Assembly (NCBI RefSeq): GCF_030160715.1 | Contig: NZ_BSOW01000005.1 | Span: 186,001 to 250,000, forward strand | Source: Bradyrhizobium iriomotense | GTDB lineage: Bacteria; Pseudomonadota; Alphaproteobacteria; Rhizobiales; Xanthobacteraceae | Direction of reading: 5' to 3' | Length of the DNA: 64,000 nt | Shown: piece after piece, positions 8,894 through 17,886 of the stretch | Layout of the letters: every line of letters starts with the position of its first letter | How positions within the stretch are numbered: position 1 is the stretch's first letter | Notes under the pieces: model-generated | The model's database searches: none | Told to the model about the DNA's origin: nothing | Seen by the model: the letters and a program-made list of their open reading frames with translations, nothing else | Translations under genes and position numbers: made by a program

Positions 8894-9304
8894 TCAGGCC
8901 GCCTCGAAGGGGACGTTGGTCGCAGTGCCGGCCAGGATCGCCTGCTCCACCGGGAACAGCGCCCGTATCCGCTTCAAGGCCTCGTAGTAACGGCTCGCTC
9001 CGACCATCTCGTCGATCGCGGTGAGGCCCTCCAGCATCTGCTGATTCTCGCAGACCGCTTGCAGGGCGGCGTGATGCCGCCCGTAAAGCGCCGCGGCATC
9101 GGCGATGTCGGTCGGGTTCATCAGCATGTGCTGGACGATGAAATAGAGCTGGCGCAGCGCTGTCGTCGCGTCAGCCGCTTGCATGACCTGGCCTTCCAGT
9201 AGGAACATCACGTCATTGACGAGCTCGAGCGAGACCTTGCGGTCCACGCGCAGCACCGCTCCGTTCACGTAGATCCGCTCGCCCGCCCGCAAGGATATCT
9301 TCAT
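8894..9304 (-). CDS. flbT: Flagellin mRNA regulator FlbT
   Basis: 136 aa. The ATG at 9304 begins the family-typical MKISLRAGERIYVNGAV; the frame continues upstream to 9484 but that part overlaps flaF and has shadow composition. FlbT in Caulobacter binds the flagellin 5' UTR and represses translation or destabilises the mRNA until the hook is complete. The ATG shares one base with the flaF stop (TGATG). The structured leaders in front of both flagellins in this window are natural candidate targets. Confidence 0.93.
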   Translation of the reverse strand: MKISLRAGERIYVNGAVLRVDRKVSLELVNDVMFLLEGQVMQAADATTALRQLYFIVQHMLMNPTDIADAAALYGRHHAALQAVCENQQMLEGLTAIDEMVGASRYYEALKRIRALFPVEQAILAGTATNVPFEAA

Positions 9305-9648
9305 CAGAGCGCATCTCGGATCACGCGGTTGATCTCGACGAGCTGCACCACGTCGTTCGATTTCTCCGCGCGCAGGCGATCGGCCTCCTTGATGACCCAC
9401 AGGCCGATCGAGATGATGTCGGCGCGGAGTTGCTCGGGCAAACCGTTCTCCGGATGCGAGAGATCCTCGATGAAGATCGCCCACAGGCGGCGGACATAAA
9501 GCAGGGTTTCGACCAGGTCCTCGGCACTGAACGAGCCCTTGCCGAGCCGCTCCAGCCGGTCGATGCCGAGCGTCAAGGCCATCCGCTCGCGGCCCCGCGC
9601 CTCGAGGCTGCTGTCTTCCACGACCGCTTCATAAGCTTCAAACGTCAT
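9304..9648 (-). CDS. flaF: Flagellin synthesis regulator FlaF
   Basis: 114 aa from the ATG at 9648 (MTFEAYEAVVEDSSLEARGRERMAL), which fits the family better than a GTG at 9696. FlaF is helical and works opposite FlbT, being needed for flagellin synthesis or secretion in Caulobacter and Brucella. It is coupled to flbT by a one-base stop/start overlap and lies 54 bp after flgL, so it is in the hook and junction operon. Confidence 0.9.
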   Translation of the reverse strand: MTFEAYEAVVEDSSLEARGRERMALTLGIDRLERLGKGSFSAEDLVETLLYVRRLWAIFIEDLSHPENGLPEQLRADIISIGLWVIKEADRLRAEKSNDVVQLVEINRVIRDAL

Positions 9649-9702
9649 CTGGACCACTCTGCGCAGGAAACCGAACGACAGGGCAACGGCCGACACTCCG
9701 GC

Positions 9703-10761
9703 TCAGAGATAGTTGATGAGGCTGATCTTCTGCATCCGCGAGGTAAGCGCGAGTGCCGTCTCGATCTGGTTCTGCAACGTGTTGACGCGAACCGAGGCTT
9801 CGGTCGGATCGACCTTCTCCATGTCGACGACCTGCTGGTTGAGAATGTCGTGCTGGATCTTCAGCTTGTCGGTCGCGTTCGAAACTTGCTGCTGGATCGA
9901 CCCGACGCTGCCGCCGAGCACCGCGAGGTTGTCGATCGCACCGCTGACGAGGCTGATGGCCTTGTCCACGACGGTCTGGAACGTCGCCTGGCTCAGGTTC
10001 GTGTTGCCGAGATCGCTGAGCATGGTGTAGGCCTCGGCGAGCTGGCGGAAGCCCGGTTGATTGGCGCTGACGGACGTATCGACGACCTGGGTCGTTGAAA
10101 TGCGACTACTCAGCGGCTGGTTCGTGGCCGAGGACCAGTTCGTGTTCCAGGCTGGGCTGGCGAACTCCGCATCGAAAGTCGTGTTGAGGAAGTTCTGCAT
10201 CTGGGCCGGGGTGATCGTGCTCACACTCGCGGAGGACTGCGAGAAGCCGAAGCCCGTGGGTGGTGCTGCCAGGAAATCCGCGTCGACCTGATTCTTACTG
10301 GTCGAGCCGGCCGCGTAGTTCGTGATCGGAGCGTTCTGCGTGTTCAGGCCGCCGAACAGATACGAACCATTGTAGGAGGCGTTGAGCGCGCCGATGAGGT
10401 CCTGCAGATTGGCGGACGCACTCGGCAGGATCATGCTGGCGCCATTGTTGGCATCGCGCGCGGCGATCAGGTTCTTGAGGAAGTCCTGAGCGGTCGAGCC
10501 GAGCTGGGTGATCCGGTTCTGGGTCACGTCGAGGCGGCCCGAGACCAGCCCGTTGGTGTCCACGATCTGGTCGATGAAGTTCATGTCCGCCCGCAGCGCG
10601 ACGTCGCGCCCGGTGGAGACGCCGAGCTGGAGACCGACATCGGCAAACCGGCCGGTGGTGGCCTCCTTGGTGGCCTTGCTCAGCGAGCTCTGATTGTTCG
10701 TGATCGAGTACCTCAGTGCCGAGGAGAGCATGTAGGTCGAGATGTAGTTCGCGCTCATCAT
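9703..10761 (-). CDS. flgL: Hook-filament junction protein FlgL (HAP3)
   Basis: 352 aa. It has flagellin-like N- and C-terminal helices (SALRYSITNNQSSLSKATKEA at the start; DKLKIQHDILNQQVVDMEKV and VNTLQNQIETALALTSRM at the end) with the HAP3 pattern. It forms the second junction ring between FlgK and flagellin. Its start overlaps the flgK stop by 4 nt (ATGA). A second in-frame ATG directly follows the first. Confidence 0.93.
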   Translation of the reverse strand: MMSANYISTYMLSSALRYSITNNQSSLSKATKEATTGRFADVGLQLGVSTGRDVALRADMNFIDQIVDTNGLVSGRLDVTQNRITQLGSTAQDFLKNLIAARDANNGASMILPSASANLQDLIGALNASYNGSYLFGGLNTQNAPITNYAAGSTSKNQVDADFLAAPPTGFGFSQSSASVSTITPAQMQNFLNTTFDAEFASPAWNTNWSSATNQPLSSRISTTQVVDTSVSANQPGFRQLAEAYTMLSDLGNTNLSQATFQTVVDKAISLVSGAIDNLAVLGGSVGSIQQQVSNATDKLKIQHDILNQQVVDMEKVDPTEASVRVNTLQNQIETALALTSRMQKISLINYL

Positions 10762-12236
10762 GATGTCCCCACGGCGGCTAGCAGGCTGTCCAACATGTTG
10801 TCGACGGTCGAGATCAGCTTCGACGACGCCGAATAGGTACGTTCGACCTGGAGCATCAACGACATCTCGTCGTCCATGTTGACGCCGTTGACGTTCGAGA
10901 GCGCCGAGTTGCTGCGGTCGAGCAGCGTGTTCTGGTACTGGACGCCGTCGTCGGCAGTCTTGCGCTGATTTTCGATCCAGCTTGCGGACGACGAGGCAAA
11001 ATCGATCACGCCGCCGCTCGGCTTGCCCTGGGCGGCGGGGTCGAACGGCTGCGGCGCATCCATGTCATCGATGAGCTGCTGAAGCCGGGTCGAGAAGCCG
11101 GCATTGCCGGCCGTGTTGTAATCGTAAGCGGCATTGCCGCTGATCGAGCCGTCGCGTAGCAAATTGGGATTGCCGCCCGAGGCCGGATCGACGGAAGCGG
11201 CAATCGTGATCGTGCCGGCAAGGCCGACCGACACGGTAGCGCTCGCGGGCATCGCCGGTGCGCCGGGATAGGTGAAGAGGCCAGGCACGTTCGGCAACGC
11301 GGCGGCGGTCTGGTCGCTCTCCTGGAAGGCGCTGATCAGGCCGCGCGCGATTTCGTCGAGCTGGCTCTGGTAGGTGACCGTCGCATTGTCGCGAAGGTCG
11401 GCGAGGCCCGCGATCTTGCCGGATTTGAGCGGCATCACGGAATTGGCGCCGGTCACCGGCACACCATCTATGAAGACCGCATTGCCTGTGGTCCCGGGCG
11501 TGTAGGCGTTGGTCGTCGCAAAACTGACCGTCCGCGCGGTCTTGTCGTACAGCACGACGCCGCTGTCGGTGTAGAGCGCCGCATCGCCATTGGCGCGGAT
11601 CGACATGGAAACGCCGACCTCCTGCGACAGTTTCGAGACGATAGCGTCGCGCTGGTCGAGATAGTCGGTCACGTCGTCGCCGGCGATCGTGCCTTTCACG
11701 ATCGCGGTGTTGACCGTGCCGAACTGGGTGAGGAGCTGGTTGATGTTGGCGACCGAGGTCGCGATGTCGGCATCGGCGCCCTCGCGGACCGACTGCACGG
11801 TGTTCGTCGCCTCGTTGAGCGAGGTCGCCATCTCCTTGGCGGCCGACACCGCAGCTTGCGCCAGCGTCGCGTTGTCGGGGGCGTTAGCGTATTGCTGGAG
11901 CGCCTGCTTCAGCTTGTTGAGCTCCGCCGTCGGCGACTGATCGAGCTCCGGATCGTCCACCGTGGAGGCAGCGATCTTCTGAAGACCGTCATAGATCGCA
12001 CTTTGCCTCGCGGATGCCGATGTCGCAGTCAGGACGTTGGTGAACAGGCCGGCGCTCGCGGCGCGCTGGATCGCCGCGACATAGACGCCAGCGCCGGGGA
12101 ATGTGTCCAGCACGGCGGTCTTGCGCGAATAGCCGGCCTGGCTGGCGGCGGCGATATTGCGCGAGATGACCGACGACTGGATGCCCGTCGCCATGAGCGA
12201 GGAGCGGGCATTGTCGAGAGCGGCAGTGAGGGACAT
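10758..12236 (-). CDS. flgK: Hook-associated protein FlgK (HAP1)
   Basis: 492 aa. The N-terminus SLTAALDNARSSLMATGIQ... and C-terminal VNMDDEMSLMLQVERTYSAS are typical of FlgK, with a variable centre. It forms the first junction ring on the hook and probably depends on the FlgN-like protein at 3848. The 5' UTR contains a 12-nt tandem duplication covering the presumed ribosome-binding site. Confidence 0.94.
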   Translation of the reverse strand: MSLTAALDNARSSLMATGIQSSVISRNIAAASQAGYSRKTAVLDTFPGAGVYVAAIQRAASAGLFTNVLTATSASARQSAIYDGLQKIAASTVDDPELDQSPTAELNKLKQALQQYANAPDNATLAQAAVSAAKEMATSLNEATNTVQSVREGADADIATSVANINQLLTQFGTVNTAIVKGTIAGDDVTDYLDQRDAIVSKLSQEVGVSMSIRANGDAALYTDSGVVLYDKTARTVSFATTNAYTPGTTGNAVFIDGVPVTGANSVMPLKSGKIAGLADLRDNATVTYQSQLDEIARGLISAFQESDQTAAALPNVPGLFTYPGAPAMPASATVSVGLAGTITIAASVDPASGGNPNLLRDGSISGNAAYDYNTAGNAGFSTRLQQLIDDMDAPQPFDPAAQGKPSGGVIDFASSSASWIENQRKTADDGVQYQNTLLDRSNSALSNVNGVNMDDEMSLMLQVERTYSASSKLISTVDNMLDSLLAAVGTS

Positions 12237-12239
12237 GGG

Positions 12240-12263
12240 GTGCTCTTTGGCGTGCTCTTTGGC
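12240..12263. repeat. Perfect 12-bp tandem duplication in the flgK leader
   Basis: GTGCTCTTTGGC occurs twice back to back (12240-12251 and 12252-12263). On the coding strand each copy reads GCCAAAGAGCAC and carries AGAG, a weak Shine-Dalgarno core, so the flgK ribosome-binding region is duplicated. It is probably a slippage product; an effect on flgK translation is speculative. Confidence 0.6.
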
Positions 12264-12279
12264 TGGTTCTCGGCCGGTA

Positions 12280-13506
12280 TCAACGCTTCAGGTTGACGAC
12301 GACGTCGAGCAGGTCCGCGCCGGTCTGGAACGACTTCGAGTTCGCGGTGAAGCCGCGCTGCGCCTCGATCATCGAGGTCAACTCGTCGGCGAGATCGACG
12401 TTGGAATCCTCGAGCGCGCCGGACTGGATGGTGCCGAGGCCGCCGGTGCCGGCATTGCCGATCTGGAGGTTTCCGGAGTTGAGGCTGACCGAATAGACGT
12501 TGCCGACTTCGGGCGTGAGATTGTCGGGGCTCGGGACATCGGCGAGCGCCACCGTGGAGATTGGTATCTGCGTTCCATTCTGAAGGATCGCATTCACCAC
12601 GCCCTTGTCGTCGATATCCACCTTCTCGACGGACGACGGAGCATTGCCGTTGACGGTGGCCTTGAAGCTGAAGCTCGAGGCCACCTGCGTCATGGCCGAC
12701 AGGTCCATCGTCACGGCGGCACCGTTGGGCACGTTCACCGAAAGTGTCGACGGACCGGTCAGCGCGCCCTTGCCGACCGCGGTCGTGTCGAAGTTGAAGG
12801 TGCCGGACGCACCCGCAATCGCGGTTCCCGTCGCGGAATCGTAGACCTGGACCTGCCAGGTATCCTGGGTGGCGGTCGTCGCGGTCCTCGACATATAGAC
12901 GTCGAGCGTCACGGCCCTGCCGATATTGTCGTAGGCCACGATCGAGCTCTTCGATGAGTATGACGCCGGAGTGGGCGGACCGGCGATGACGGCCGCGCTC
13001 GGATCCAGATTGCCGGTGACGGTCGCCGTGGTCGAAGGCGTGGCCTGAAGCTTTGCCTGATTGACGTTGACGATCTGCATTCCGGCGGTGCTGTTCGAGG
13101 AGATGTTGGAGACGGCACCGGGGTAACCCATGAGATAGTAGCCGGCCGCATTGACCAAATTGCCCTGGCTGTCGGGTACGAACGAGCCGGCCCGCGTCAG
13201 GAACTGCTTCGTGCCGGTGGCGTCCGACACGACGAAGAAGCCGTTGCCCTGAACGGCAAGGTCAGTCGTCGACGTCGTGAACTGCATATGTCCGGCATCG
13301 GTGATCGCGTAGCGGACGTCCGTCTCGACCGCGCCGGAGTCGTAATTGCCCGAACCGCTCTTCAGGATCAGCGAGGAGAATTCGGTCGAAGCCCGCTTGT
13401 AGCCGGTGGTGTTGACGTTCGCGATATTGTCCGAGACCGTCGACAGCTTGTTGGACTGCGCGCTCATGCCGGACACGCCGGTGCGCATTACGCCATACAG
13501 GCTCAT
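12280..13506 (-). CDS. flgE: Flagellar hook protein FlgE
   Basis: 408 aa. The N-terminal rod/hook signature (GVMRTGVSGMSAQSNKLSTV, DNIANVNTTGYKRAST) and C-terminal DLADELTSMIEAQRGFTANS are diagnostic. The FLTRAGSF motif lies near residues 120-127. It is the structural subunit of the hook. It starts 82 bp after the transglycosylase stop and 43 bp before flgK. Confidence 0.95.
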   Translation of the reverse strand: MSLYGVMRTGVSGMSAQSNKLSTVSDNIANVNTTGYKRASTEFSSLILKSGSGNYDSGAVETDVRYAITDAGHMQFTTSTTDLAVQGNGFFVVSDATGTKQFLTRAGSFVPDSQGNLVNAAGYYLMGYPGAVSNISSNSTAGMQIVNVNQAKLQATPSTTATVTGNLDPSAAVIAGPPTPASYSSKSSIVAYDNIGRAVTLDVYMSRTATTATQDTWQVQVYDSATGTAIAGASGTFNFDTTAVGKGALTGPSTLSVNVPNGAAVTMDLSAMTQVASSFSFKATVNGNAPSSVEKVDIDDKGVVNAILQNGTQIPISTVALADVPSPDNLTPEVGNVYSVSLNSGNLQIGNAGTGGLGTIQSGALEDSNVDLADELTSMIEAQRGFTANSKSFQTGADLLDVVVNLKR

Positions 13507-13588
13507 GGATTGGGCTCCTTTGGTAGATTGGGCTCACAATGACCGCACTTGCTTGCGCGGGGCTGGCCGTGACGTGCGCACATCATCG

Positions 13589-14170
13589 TCACGCCGCCTC
13601 CTTCTGACAGAAGGCGCGCGCCTTGTCGGTCCAGGCACCGAACCCGCTCGAGACGAGATGATCGACGATGTGGCAGATGTAGCGCTTCTGCGCGGGCCGA
13701 TTGTCGGGTCCCGCATTGTAGCGGGCGACCGCCATGGTCCAGCTTCCCTCGCGCTGCTTCAGCTCCTTCAGGAAGCGAGCGGCGTAGTCGACGTTGCTGG
13801 CGGGATCGAACATCGCGCGCACGGAACCAAACTTGTCGCCGTGATAGTAATGATTGATCTGCATGCAGCCGAGATCGATCAGCTTGACGCCTCGATGCCG
13901 CATCGCCTCGAAATTCGCCATCGCATCGTCGATATCCCTTGCAAACACCGTCTGGCCTTCGGCGCCGAGCGCATAAGGATAGAGCGCACCGCGACGGCCG
14001 GTTTCGGTGAGACCGACCGCATAGAGGATGCCGAGCGGAATGCCGTGCGCGTGCGCCGCGCGCGCCATCTCGCGCTCGCAGGAGCGCATGCTGTCCGTGC
14101 CCGCCTCGACGGCGGTTGTACTAAAGATAAACAGGGCCGCGACGAGTGCGCTGGGCCACGTCCTGCTCAT
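13589..14170 (-). CDS. SLT-type lytic transglycosylase, flagellar
   Basis: 193 aa from the ATG at 14170, which gives a clean signal peptide (SALVAALFIFSTTAVEAG); the frame is open to 14347 but that part overlaps the fliK-like gene. The SLT fold is recognisable: candidate catalytic Glu56 in AVGLTETGRRG, then DLGCMQINHYYHG and AVARYNAGP. It probably opens the peptidoglycan for the rod, complementing the muramidase-less FlgJ. It overlaps the 3' end of fliK by 50 bp. Confidence 0.85.
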   Translation of the reverse strand: MSRTWPSALVAALFIFSTTAVEAGTDSMRSCEREMARAAHAHGIPLGILYAVGLTETGRRGALYPYALGAEGQTVFARDIDDAMANFEAMRHRGVKLIDLGCMQINHYYHGDKFGSVRAMFDPASNVDYAARFLKELKQREGSWTMAVARYNAGPDNRPAQKRYICHIVDHLVSSGFGAWTDKARAFCQKEAA

Positions 14171-15410
14171 GACGCGTCTCCTGGTTTGGCTGCCCCTCAT
14201 CCCTCGCCTGCCTCGCTCCGCCGTCGGACTGGCCGGACGATGCGCTCGAGCCATCGAACGCGCCTTGCGCGCTCTGCGATTGCGGCTGGCCGGAGAGCGA
14301 GGGCTGCGGCTGGCCTGCACCCGACTGAAATCCATCCAGCGCGCCATGCTGGACCGGCGCGACCTCGGCGACGTAGCCCGCCGACTGCATCACTTCGCGG
14401 ATCGAATCGCGCTGCTGGTCGAGCATCTGGCTGGTGTCCTTGCGGTCGGCTGCAAGATGAACGGAGACGGCCTCGCCGACCAGGCGAAGCCGCACGGTGA
14501 CATTGCCGAGCGCGGGCGGCTCGAGGTTGATGGTCAGGACCTTCAGCGGCTGATCGGGTGCATTGCCCTGCGCCGAGGCGAGGTCGGGTGCAGCGGATGA
14601 TTTCGGCGCCGCGGAGCTCTCCAATTCAGTGACGACGGCGTTCGCCACCTGCTGAGGTGCGGTGAATTGCGCAACGGGTGGAAGATGAGTCTCCTGCTGC
14701 ACGACGGTGACCTTGGTCGCTTCAGGCAACGCATCGCGCGCGGACGCCTTCGCTGCGCGCTCGATAGTCGCCGTGACGGCTTCGAAACCAGACGCTCCGG
14801 GCATGGCCTTTGCCGCTGATGCATTGTCTTGCGGCACCGTCGCGGCCTGCGGCGCGGCGACATGGGTCCGCGTTCCGGCTTGGGCGATGTCAGCCGTTTG
14901 CGCCTTGGCAACGCTTGCAGCCGACAGCTCGCGTCCGCCAGGGGAACGTTCGGATCGCGCGGGCGCATCCTTCTTCTCACCCGAGAGCGGTTGCGCCTGA
15001 GGCCTGATGACCGGCACGATGGCGAACTCCTGCCCGACCGTCGTGGGAAGGGTCAAGCGGCTCTGGACCTCCGCCTTCGGTGCGAGATCGAGCGGATCGT
15101 GCTTGACGGAGGCTTGCGGCCGTTCGGTTGAATCGGCCCGATCGTCGACCGTCTCGTCCTTCGGCTCGTCGCGCTCGGTCAATTGTGCCAGGTGCGCGCG
15201 CAGTGTCCCCGACTTCACGGCCGCTTCGTTTCCGGATTCATTCAGGGCCCGTTTCGCAAGGTTCGAGACCGTGTGGAGCAGATCATGAAACCCGGGGTCC
15301 GCGCTGCCTTGTCCGGTCGTGCTCTTTCCGGAGCGCACCGTTCCGCGCGCATTGATGCTGTCGGCGATACCTGCGAAGAGCTGTCCGGAAGTGCCGTTGA
15401 GCTTGGTCAT
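14121..15410 (-). CDS. fliK: Hook-length control protein FliK-like
   Basis: 429 aa. The first ~280 residues are low-complexity and rich in Ala, Gln and Lys. The C-terminal Flg_hook-type domain contains LTINLEPPALGNVTVRLRL and DQQRDSIREVMQSAGY, matching the L-x-P-x-x-L-G-x-V pattern of FliK. It acts as the molecular ruler and substrate-specificity switch through FlhB. Its start overlaps the motC stop by 4 nt, and its last 50 nt overlap the transglycosylase gene. Confidence 0.85.
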   Translation of the reverse strand: MTKLNGTSGQLFAGIADSINARGTVRSGKSTTGQGSADPGFHDLLHTVSNLAKRALNESGNEAAVKSGTLRAHLAQLTERDEPKDETVDDRADSTERPQASVKHDPLDLAPKAEVQSRLTLPTTVGQEFAIVPVIRPQAQPLSGEKKDAPARSERSPGGRELSAASVAKAQTADIAQAGTRTHVAAPQAATVPQDNASAAKAMPGASGFEAVTATIERAAKASARDALPEATKVTVVQQETHLPPVAQFTAPQQVANAVVTELESSAAPKSSAAPDLASAQGNAPDQPLKVLTINLEPPALGNVTVRLRLVGEAVSVHLAADRKDTSQMLDQQRDSIREVMQSAGYVAEVAPVQHGALDGFQSGAGQPQPSLSGQPQSQSAQGAFDGSSASSGQSDGGARQARDEGQPNQETRHEQDVAQRTRRGPVYL

Positions 15411-16594
15411 GGGCGGCGGTCCTTGGTCAGAAGCTCCAGCTCCTCGAGCTGCTTTTGCGCGCGCGCAAGGATCGCCGCCGACGACGCCAGATCAAGACGC
15501 GCCGGCGTGGGCGGCGGCTTGTCGGCGGCGACGCTGGACGGCGGGCCGGAGATCGGCCTGCGGACGTCGAGGGCGAGCTGGATGTTGGCGTTGAGAAGAG
15601 ACGCCTCGCGCTCCGGCAGCTTCGACCTATCGACCGCCTTCAGTTCGGTGAGGCCGCCTTCATAGTCGTCGGTGAGCACCCGGGCGCTTCCGCGGAACAG
15701 ATGCGCCCGCTCGCGATCGACGCTCCCGTCGGCGGTCAGCGACAGCGCCTGCTCGCCTGCAAGCCGCACCACGGCAAGCCGTCCGTGGACCAGCGCGCTT
15801 TTCGCGATCATCAGATAGAGCTTGAGACGGTTCGCGCGGTCGATCTGGTCGAGCAACGTCGCGATCCGTGAAAAGCGATGCTCGTCGAGCGCGAGGCTCG
15901 AACGCGTCAAGGCCGAGGAAAACCGTTGCCAGAAGTCGCCGGCATAGACCGAGTTGCGATAATGCCGGAGATAAGCCTGCGTCAGGAACTCGAACTTGTC
16001 GAAATCCTCCGCCTGCCCGACCAGCAGAACTTCACGCCGCAGCGCCGCCTCTTCCACCAGGGTGCCCGGCAAAAGCAGGCGCGCATCGTCCAGCCGCTCG
16101 ATCGCGCCCGGTGCATCGGAGCTTGCGAGCAGCGCGCCCTGCACCAGCGCGATCTGTCCGCTCATGCTCGAGGGAATCGTGCGCGGCTTGACGTCCTTCA
16201 GAAGCTCCCGCGCCTCGTCCTGGCGGCCCTCGACATAGGCGAGCGCACCGTTGAACAGCCGCTCGTCGACGTTGATGCGCTCGCGCGGAAGCTTGTGCAC
16301 GATCTGTGGCGCGCCGCCGCTCAGCAGGTAGACGACGATGGCCTGGCCGTTCTGCGGATTGCTCCACACGCCTGGATCGGCGGCAAGGAATTTCTCGCCG
16401 ACCTGCCGGATCAGCGTGAGATGGCTGCCATGGGCAGCGGCATCACCATTGGCGATGCCGTCCTGCACCGCCTGTAGCGAACGCACCAGCGCGTACGGCT
16501 CATCGGACGACGGCGCAGGCTCCGGCGTTGCGGCGAGTGCGCTCGCCGCAGCGAACGGCAGCAAAAGCAGGGCGACAACTCTCGGGCCGATCAC
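15407..16594 (-). CDS. motC: Periplasmic motility protein MotC
   Basis: 395 aa with a signal peptide (VVALLLLPFAAASALAAT). The body is helical and matches rhizobial MotC (YALVRSLQAVQDGIANGDAAAH; RLLLPGTLVEEAALRREVLL). MotC occurs in rhizobia, where it stabilises or gates the MotB periplasmic part. It overlaps the motB stop and the fliK start by 4 nt each. Its partner MotE is at 24934-25680. Confidence 0.85.
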   Translation of the reverse strand: MIGPRVVALLLLPFAAASALAATPEPAPSSDEPYALVRSLQAVQDGIANGDAAAHGSHLTLIRQVGEKFLAADPGVWSNPQNGQAIVVYLLSGGAPQIVHKLPRERINVDERLFNGALAYVEGRQDEARELLKDVKPRTIPSSMSGQIALVQGALLASSDAPGAIERLDDARLLLPGTLVEEAALRREVLLVGQAEDFDKFEFLTQAYLRHYRNSVYAGDFWQRFSSALTRSSLALDEHRFSRIATLLDQIDRANRLKLYLMIAKSALVHGRLAVVRLAGEQALSLTADGSVDRERAHLFRGSARVLTDDYEGGLTELKAVDRSKLPEREASLLNANIQLALDVRRPISGPPSSVAADKPPPTPARLDLASSAAILARAQKQLEELELLTKDRRP

Positions 16595-17880
16595 GGGCGC
16601 TTCTCCCGGATCAGAATCTCGATCCGGCGATTTTGTGCCGCTGCCGGATCGTTCGTGAGCTTTGGACGACGGTCGGCATAGCCCTCGACATGCTCGATCC
16701 GCTGCGCATCGACGCCGGAACGGACCAGCATGTAATAGGCCATCTGGGCACGCGCGGTCGAAAGCCGCCAGTTGTCGTAGGTGTCCGACCGGTACGGCCG
16801 GTTATCGGTGTGGCCGCGGACGATGATCGTGCCCGGACGCTTGGCCAGCAGCGGACCGATCCTGTCGATGACGCGGATCAGTTCGGGGCGCGGCTCGGCG
16901 GAGCCGACCGCGAACATGCCAAAGCTTGCATCGTCGGTCAGGCTGACGAGCAGGCCTTCCTCGACCTGGCGCACCTCCGCGACCGGACCTGCGCCGGCCT
17001 TGATGTCCGAGAGCGCATCGGTGATCGCGGCTTGCAGTTGCTTCACCGTCGGCTGCTGGGCCTGCGCCGTATCGCGCGGCTCGGCGTCCTTTGCAGCAGA
17101 ACTCGCCTGCGCGTTGGCCTGGGAATTGGTTTGCGTCTTGGCGTCGCGACCGGTCTGCGGAGGCGCAGGAGCCGGCGGCAACAGAGGCGACATACTAGCG
17201 GACGGCGCTTGCGCGTCCGCCGCGGCGCCTGCGTCGTCAGCCTTGCCCCGACGCGCAGGCTCGCCCTGGTCCGCGGCGGCTGGATTGGCGCGCGCGGCGG
17301 GATTTGGGGTGGGCTCGGTCTCGCTCGCCCGTCCATCCTTCGCGGTTTGCGGAGCAAGCTTCCAGAAGCCGGGATCGAAGGGGTCGCGATAGGCCTCGCC
17401 GCCTTTCAGGCCCTCTTCCTCCGCGGAGGCGAGCGCCCCGACGCGCCGCTGCCCCGCCGCCTGGCTCGAACCGGCCGCGATTTCCGCGAGGGTCGCGTAA
17501 GGGTCGCGAAACAGCACCTTCTCCTCGTAGAATGGCGGCTTCTCGGCGGTGGGCGAGTCGCCGCGGCGCTCCTCGCTCGGGCCCGCCGGCATGCGCTTGC
17601 CGTCCTGGCCCTCGGACGCGGCAGGGTCTTTCTTGACGGGATCCTTCAAACCCTTCGGCGCCGGCGCGTTCTCCGCGAGCTTGATCGGGTTGAAGTAGCT
17701 CGCCACGATCTGGCGCTGATCCTGATTGAGCGCGTTGAGCAGCCACATCACCAGGAAGAACGCCATCATCGCGGTCATGAAGTCCGCATAGGCGATTTTC
17801 CAGACCCCACCTTTGGCCGGCGCATCGTCGAAGGCGCTGCGCCGGCGGATGATCACGAGTTCTGGCTTGACGTCGCTCAT
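16591..17880 (-). CDS. motB: Flagellar stator protein MotB
   Basis: 429 aa, longer than enterobacterial MotB (about 308 aa) because of a long Pro/Ala-rich linker, as in rhizobia. Residues 28-50 are the single membrane helix with the proton-binding Asp33 (YADFMTAMMAFFLVMWLL). The C-terminal OmpA-like peptidoglycan-binding domain has VRGHTDNRPYRS and NWRLSTARAQ. It pairs with MotA, which is encoded about 16 kb away at 33226-34110. Confidence 0.95.
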   Translation of the reverse strand: MSDVKPELVIIRRRSAFDDAPAKGGVWKIAYADFMTAMMAFFLVMWLLNALNQDQRQIVASYFNPIKLAENAPAPKGLKDPVKKDPAASEGQDGKRMPAGPSEERRGDSPTAEKPPFYEEKVLFRDPYATLAEIAAGSSQAAGQRRVGALASAEEEGLKGGEAYRDPFDPGFWKLAPQTAKDGRASETEPTPNPAARANPAAADQGEPARRGKADDAGAAADAQAPSASMSPLLPPAPAPPQTGRDAKTQTNSQANAQASSAAKDAEPRDTAQAQQPTVKQLQAAITDALSDIKAGAGPVAEVRQVEEGLLVSLTDDASFGMFAVGSAEPRPELIRVIDRIGPLLAKRPGTIIVRGHTDNRPYRSDTYDNWRLSTARAQMAYYMLVRSGVDAQRIEHVEGYADRRPKLTNDPAAAQNRRIEILIREKRP

Positions 17881-17886
17881 GGCAGA

